From assembly GCA_026874595.1 (NCBI GenBank), contig CM049311.1, forward strand, positions 57,310,453 through 57,374,452: 64,000 nucleotides of DNA. Reading direction: 5' to 3'. Position 1 is the stretch's first letter. Each line of letters starts with the position of its first letter. The position numbers and the translations under genes are program-made. The stretch is from Sipunculus nudus. Lineage: Eukaryota; Annelida; Sipuncula; Golfingiida; Sipunculidae. Below the pieces are notes generated by a model. That model was not told the DNA's origin. It made no database searches and saw only the letters and a program-made list of their open reading frames with translations. This document shows, one piece after another, positions 59,745 to 64,000 of this stretch.

Positions 59745-60392
59745 TTGAGCCATGGGTTTTTTCAGCTTATCAAAGAACCCACCAGATGTAATGAATACAG
59801 TAAGTCTGTCCTTGATATAATATTTATTAATTGTTTATCTCTAGTTCGCAGCTCTGGCGTTTTACCGCCAATAGCTAACTGTGACCTCTCTCCCGTCTTT
59901 TGTGACCTATCGCTGACACACTGCTATCCCCGAACTTATAAAAGAACCATCTTGGATTTTCGTAACGGGGATTTCATCGGCCTAACAGATGCACTCAGTG
60001 CTGCACCGTGGTATGTTCCATTTGAACAGTTTGATGATATCGATGCCATCGTTGAGTTCTGGCAAAATCTTTTTCTTGCAGTTACTGCTGTTTTTATACC
60101 AGCAAAAACGATAACAATTCGTCCAAAAGATAAACCGTGGTTCGACTCCGCAGTGCGTAGACAAATACGTGAACGAAATCGATTGCGAAATCGGTACAGG
60201 AAAACTAAATTATCTGAACATTTTAAAGTATATAAAAGAGTTCGTAATGACACTGTTCGTTTGATCCGTAACAAGAAACAAAATTATTATGATAATCTGA
60301 ACATTCGACTTCGTAGATGCAATCACGTGAATGGTGGCACCTGGTTAAATAAAAAATACGGGGAAACAACCATTCTGGTATATCCGTCTTGA
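59745..60392 (+). pseudogene. LINE ORF2 segment (end of endonuclease and linker)
   Basis: The largest intact piece of the CR1-like element, 215 codons. It starts at FFQLIKEPTRCNEYSKSVLD, the C-terminal part of the endonuclease. It continues through the basic linker KPWFDSAVRRQIRERNRLRN and runs out of frame after LNKKYG. The starting Met is only the first one after an upstream stop (59730-59732), not a real start. Confidence 0.8.
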
Positions 60393-60519
60393 CAAAAGAT
60401 GATAACGTGATTACTGACACGTTTATGATGGCAGACTTAATGATTTCTCTGCAAACCAATGAACATTATCAGACGATTTAATAAATTCTTCTTTGCCTCA
60501 TGTTAACGGGGCGGATTTT

Positions 60520-61339
60520 TCTCTACCGACTATTAACATAGAGCCAGGGGAAGTGCTGTCAATTTTAAGACAGTTGAATGCAAATAAAGCTACTGGACCA
60601 GATCTATCGGGAATTTAATATTAAAATACACTGCAAAAGGTGCATGTAATTCATTATGTAAGTTGTTTAATCGCTCGCTGTCCAGTGGGAAATTCCCTGC
60701 CCTGTGGAAACGTGCTCATATCGTTCCCATTCATAAAAAAGGAGATCGCCAGTTCATCAAAAACTATAGGCCTGTCTCACTTTTGTCAAACATATCCAAA
60801 GAATTTAGAGGATTATGCACACGTTTTATAATTAGTTCATATCAAACAACATTCTGACAACAAAAAATTCTGGATTCAAAAAAGGTGATTCAATAATAAA
60901 TCAGCTAGTGTGTGTCACTGACAAAATATAGAGAGGGCTAGATGAAGGCAAGCACGTCAGAATGTTTTTTCTCGATGCCACCAGCGCCTTTGACCGTGTC
61001 TGTCATAAGGTATTGATTTATAAACTCAAATATTATGGTATTGGCGCTTCTAGTTCTATTGCAAACTGGATTGAAAGTTATTTGAGCAGGCGCTGCCAAA
61101 GAGTTGTACTTAAAAGTGCGGAGTCAACGTGGGCAAAAACTAATGCAGGGATGCCTCAAGTTTCTATTTTATGTCCTTTATTTTTCCTTGTATATTTTAA
61201 TAATATCACGGATGGCATCAAATCAGATATACACTTGTTTGCAGATGATACATGCCTAATTAATATTAGTAATCAGGCAATTCCAAAAGAACTCAAACTA
61301 GCACATACGCAATTAAATAGATTACTTGCAGCACAATAA
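60520..61339 (+). pseudogene. LINE reverse transcriptase segment
   Basis: Carries RT blocks in order: KATGPD near 60590, HKKGD...YRPVSLL (60738-60785), LDATSAFD (catalytic Asp of block A, near 60970), GMPQVSILCPL (block B; the usual PQGS reads PQVS) and FADD (block C, near 61240). It is interrupted at 60616, near 60850 and at 60928-60930 and truncated after LLAAQ, so it is not functional. Confidence 0.82.
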
Positions 61340-61838
61340 CCTAGTCAAACATTCTTAGTCATACGTTTTTTCTTCTATACACAATTTTATTTTATTATTT
61401 CTTGTTTAATGTGTTTGTTTAAGCAAGCCAAATACTATTGTATGTTATGATTTTATTACATACATATAGCAATAAACTATATTTTATCTTATCTTATACT
61501 GGAAACACAGGTTAGGAGTATTACCTGATTACGCAAGTGGACCATAGACATAGCATCAGGTCTCTCGGTCGCGGCTCGTTGTGTTAGCCACACAGGGTCT
61601 TGAGAACGATGTACCATTGAACTCCAGTCCCTGCCTGGCAGTATTAACAATGTTACATTGACAGGGTTTCTGATACAAAATATTTGTCTGAAATGAAAGT
61701 AAAATTGTGATATGAATGGCAAATCAAAAAGACCAATATCAGTCATATCCAGTTCTTCCTCAGCATCTCCAAACAGTCCGCAGAGAATAAAAAAATTTCA
61801 TTTCATATGATTAAAAAGACAAAACAATTTGTAAAAAA

Positions 61839-62460
61839 AAAATGGCAAGTGTGTCCAAGTAAACCGGAAAGAAAATGCATTGAAGAGCTGGAAAAGAAAA
61901 ATGTCAGACTATTTACTGAGATATATGGAAAAACAGTAGATTCAAAGGAACTTACTCTAGGACATGAAAACTAAAAATCAAATCTGAAAAAGTTAAACTC
62001 TCAGACAGAATTACAGCTTTAGTTGAACAGTGTTATAAAACAGCCAATGAAGCTGTTGGTGCAAAGAACAGGGCTATTGAACTAGAACAGTATTCTAGAA
62101 AAACTACTGTCAGAATATTTGGTTTACCTGAGAGTGAACAAAGCACAAATGGCTCAGAAAACTGTACAGAATTGGTACAAAAGCTCTTTTAAAAAAAAAC
62201 TAAAGATTAACCTGGATACAACAGAGGTTGATGTTGCACATAGGGTAAGCAGACATCCAAGGGACAGTAATTCCAGGGCCATGTTAGTCAAATTTGTTAG
62301 AAGGGCTGTCAAAGGTTGAGTCATGAGAGAACCCAGGAAATTAAATTGAACAGGAATTGTCATGACTGATTACTTATGTAAAGAGTTGTATCAACTCTTA
62401 ACATGGCAAAAACAATCCCTTGGTCAAAGATGCATGGACCTGGAATGGTCAATTCTTTTT
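61839..62460 (+). pseudogene. L1-like ORF1 protein relic
   Basis: Coiled-coil-like ECIEELEKKNVRLF is followed, after frameshifts, by AIELEQYSRKTTVRIFGLPE. That block is the signature preceding the RNA-binding fold of L1-type ORF1 proteins (E-Q-YSR-x-x-x-RI-x-G-PE). Then come LVQKLF, DTTEVDVAHRVSRHP and RAMLVKFVRRAVK. Stops at 61972, 62317 and 62345, and a frameshift near 62136-62190, inactivate it. Confidence 0.72.
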
Positions 62461-62674
62461 TGAAAAATATGAAAGGTGATGTGAGAAAAGTAAAATAAAT
62501 ATACATATAAATGACCTGACAATTATAATGCTCACTGTTGTATGTCTTACATGTATATATATAATGTTAAGGTCTTGTACTTTGATCTGCTGAGCGACCC
62601 AAGGGAAAACAAACTTCATTTTGATAACTTAAAATACCCCACACTTTTGACAGAATTAACTCTTTACCTGCAAC

Positions 62675-63009
62675 ATGGCAGTTAACATACAATTTCAGGT
62701 CCTCTCTATGAATGTGAGAGGAATGAGAAGTTATGTTAAGAGGTGGCAGTTACTAAATTGGTTAGTAAAACACAATGCATATCATGCAAATAGTTTCTTA
62801 CAAGAATGTGTTTGTATAAAACAAGATGAAAACAAATGGTCTAAACAGTGTCGAGGTAAAATGTACCTATCTCATGGGAGGACCAAATCATGTGGAGTAT
62901 CTATACTTGTTGGTAAAAACGTTGAATTTAAGGAGATTAATAAGAGTATTGCCACTTACGGAAGATATATTATAACTGAATGTGATTTGAAAGTCTTCAC
63001 TTTATACTT

Positions 63010-63011
<2 letters not shown>
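62675..63011 (+). pseudogene. L1-like ORF2 endonuclease start
   Basis: The frame starts MAVNIQFQVLSMNVRGMRS, then WQLLNWLVKHNA, SFLQECVCIKQDENKW, GKMYLSHGRTKSCGVSIL and VGKNVEFKE. The N-R-G and FLQE blocks match the apurinic endonuclease of L1/Tx1-type LINEs (N of LNVRG and E of LQE are catalytic). The frame is cut off by (TA)n after about 112 residues. Confidence 0.75.

Positions 63012-63058
<47 letters not shown>
63012..63058. repeat. (TA)n microsatellite
   Basis: About 23 TA units marking the sharp end of the L1-like fragment. Confidence 0.95.
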
Positions 63059-63060
<2 letters not shown>

Positions 63061-63723
63061 ATACTTTGATACATGGAAATTAAAAAGGGTACTATTTTAT
63101 CAAAACAAAAGGTATTGTACTTGAGGGTACCCCAAAGGTGGAACACCACTGTAACACTTAAGCAGTGGACTCCCCCCCCCCCCCGGTCTTGCCTCAGACT
63201 GTAGTCCCAACAGACTGAATGTGTACATGACACACCGTCAAAGACCGGCTCAGGTACAGCGTGCTACGGTGCAAGCATATAACCTATATACCTTATAAAA
63301 CACATAATACTTTAAAAGAAATGAGAAGCTTTTTCCCCGCACAGCTGCCTACATTTCCCAACAGCGCCCTGGCTCCAGGTCACCGGGTGCATTTATAATA
63401 AAATTGTGTATGTGTGAAAATCGATATTGACCTTCTTCCTTGCTGTCGTCCTTGCAGTTTCAAATGAGACACGCGAAGGGGTATCCACCAGAAAAAAAGT
63501 ACGTATTTATGGAAACAGTTTTTGCGGACTGCGCACTATGGAGCTTACCTACGTCTTTTGCGGATACGATATTTACGGATACAAGAAAACACAGCTTTAA
63601 AGCTACGTTTATGTCTTAATGTATCAACTTTATTTCATTGCCTGATGTTAAGAAATATATTATTATTAATGACAGAGTTTCGTGCTGTTGGAAATTTCTA
63701 ATGATAAAGGGTAAACATTTCAC
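63059..63723. other. no recognised feature
   Basis: AT-rich sequence with a C run near 63169-63184. No coding segment or repeat family was recognised. Confidence 0.4.
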
Positions 63724-63890
63724 TTTGGTGCTGATGGCAAATGTTCGAGGATAAGCAGTATACATTACACTTTGGTACTGATGGCAAATGTTTGAAAATA
63801 AACAGTATATATTACAGTTTGGTGATGTTGACAAATGTTTGAGGATAAACAGTATACATTACAGTTTGGTGATGTTGGCAAATTCTGAGG
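63724..63890 (+). repeat. 47-bp tandem repeat
   Basis: Copies start at 63724, 63771, 63818 and 63865 (last partial), exactly 47 bp apart, each beginning tttggtgmtgatggcaaatg with a few changes. The minus-strand open frames through here only repeat a short peptide. Confidence 0.93.
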
Positions 63891-64000
63891 ACACAAATGT
63901 GCGAAATGTAATGTGTATTTTAAATACGTGTTGTAGAAAAGAAACACTGGGATGTTAACAGATGTTAATATTGCCATGTACTTATGAATGGACGTGAATC

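Larger units (their letters stand above)
59113..61499 (+). mobile_element. CR1-like non-LTR retrotransposon, defective, with 3' tail
   Basis: From left to right there is a 2A-like GDIHLNPGP (59250-59276), then endonuclease motifs (VHVNVRSVLANNKLEELELL, CETWLDHNI, GTYYRPPGQN, VGDFNNRCVDW). A linker frame of 215 codons follows (59745-60392), with SVLDIIFIN and KPWFDSAVRRQIRERNRLRN. The reverse transcriptase has LNANKATGPD, PIHKKGDRQFIKNYRPVSLL, FLDATSAFDRV, GMPQVSILCPLFFLVYFNNI and FADDT. Stops and frameshifts break it at about 59443, 59560, 59730, 60390, 60616, 60850 and 60930. The frame ends at 61339, well before the usual end of the RT and C-terminal domains. It is followed by 160 bp of 3' tail ending with (TTATC)-type repeats near 61481-61499. 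Confidence 0.85.
61750..63011 (+). mobile_element. L1-like (two-ORF) LINE fragment
   Basis: An ORF1-like part is followed by about 200 bp and then an ORF2 endonuclease start. The second part runs directly into a (TA)n tract at 63012 and does not continue beyond it. The element is therefore truncated to its 5' portion, the reverse of the usual 5' truncation of LINEs. Confidence 0.7.

Noticed and set aside
59113-61499. Whether the CR1-like element could still be active
   Set aside because: At least six frame breaks, an altered PQVS block and the missing C-terminal part show it is dead.

Overview
This window is animal genomic DNA. Genes are split by long AT-rich introns with canonical splice sites, there is no operon structure, and most of the sequence is repeats. 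The mix points to a mollusc, most likely a marine bivalve: non-autonomous elements carrying internal tandem repeats of roughly 340 bp, CR1-like and L1-like LINE relics, Ty3/gypsy and hAT fragments, and many (TA)n tracts. The species assignment is inference. I ran no database search.

Three host genes can be supported. (1) 1614-8900, plus strand: seven exons that join in frame to give the last ~285 residues of a PDE10-type cyclic nucleotide phosphodiesterase. All the metal-binding and substrate-selecting residues are present. The upstream GAF-domain exons were not found. (2) 35639-43490, minus strand: a complete seven-exon betaine-homocysteine S-methyltransferase-like gene of 360 codons with the three zinc cysteines. 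Its last intron appears to use a GC donor. (3) 55304-56386, plus strand: a single-exon, divergent seven-transmembrane receptor of 360 aa.

Between the first two genes (about 9.9-35.5 kb) there is almost nothing but repeats. These include a ~40-bp array built on GGGGCTT (12.0-13.2 kb) and a ~130-bp array built on the reverse complement AAGCCCC (13.8-18.0 kb). A 4.5-kb element follows (18.97-23.49 kb) with seven ~340-bp units and a second inverted-repeat element nested inside it. Then comes a long mosaic of diverged units (24.3-31.6 kb) in which a palindromic core, GGTGGCGCCACC, keeps recurring. One unit is split by a 1-kb retroelement relic with a target-site duplication. The whole 24-kb block lies between inverted hAT-like termini (CAGGGGCGGATTAAGG at 11463 and its complement ending at 35514) with an 8-bp flanking match at 6 of 8 positions. 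That makes it a candidate giant composite transposon.

The right side (45-64 kb) holds a hAT transposase C-terminal relic, a ~62-bp minisatellite interrupted by an 866-bp insertion, the receptor gene, and three LINE relics. One LINE carries a 2A-like motif. The host genes are unrelated in function and show no sign of co-regulation. The strongest leads are the palindromic core spread through otherwise diverged repeats, the possible 24-kb hAT-bounded unit, nuclear-receptor-type direct repeats inside transposon units, and the gag-protease mini-insertion.
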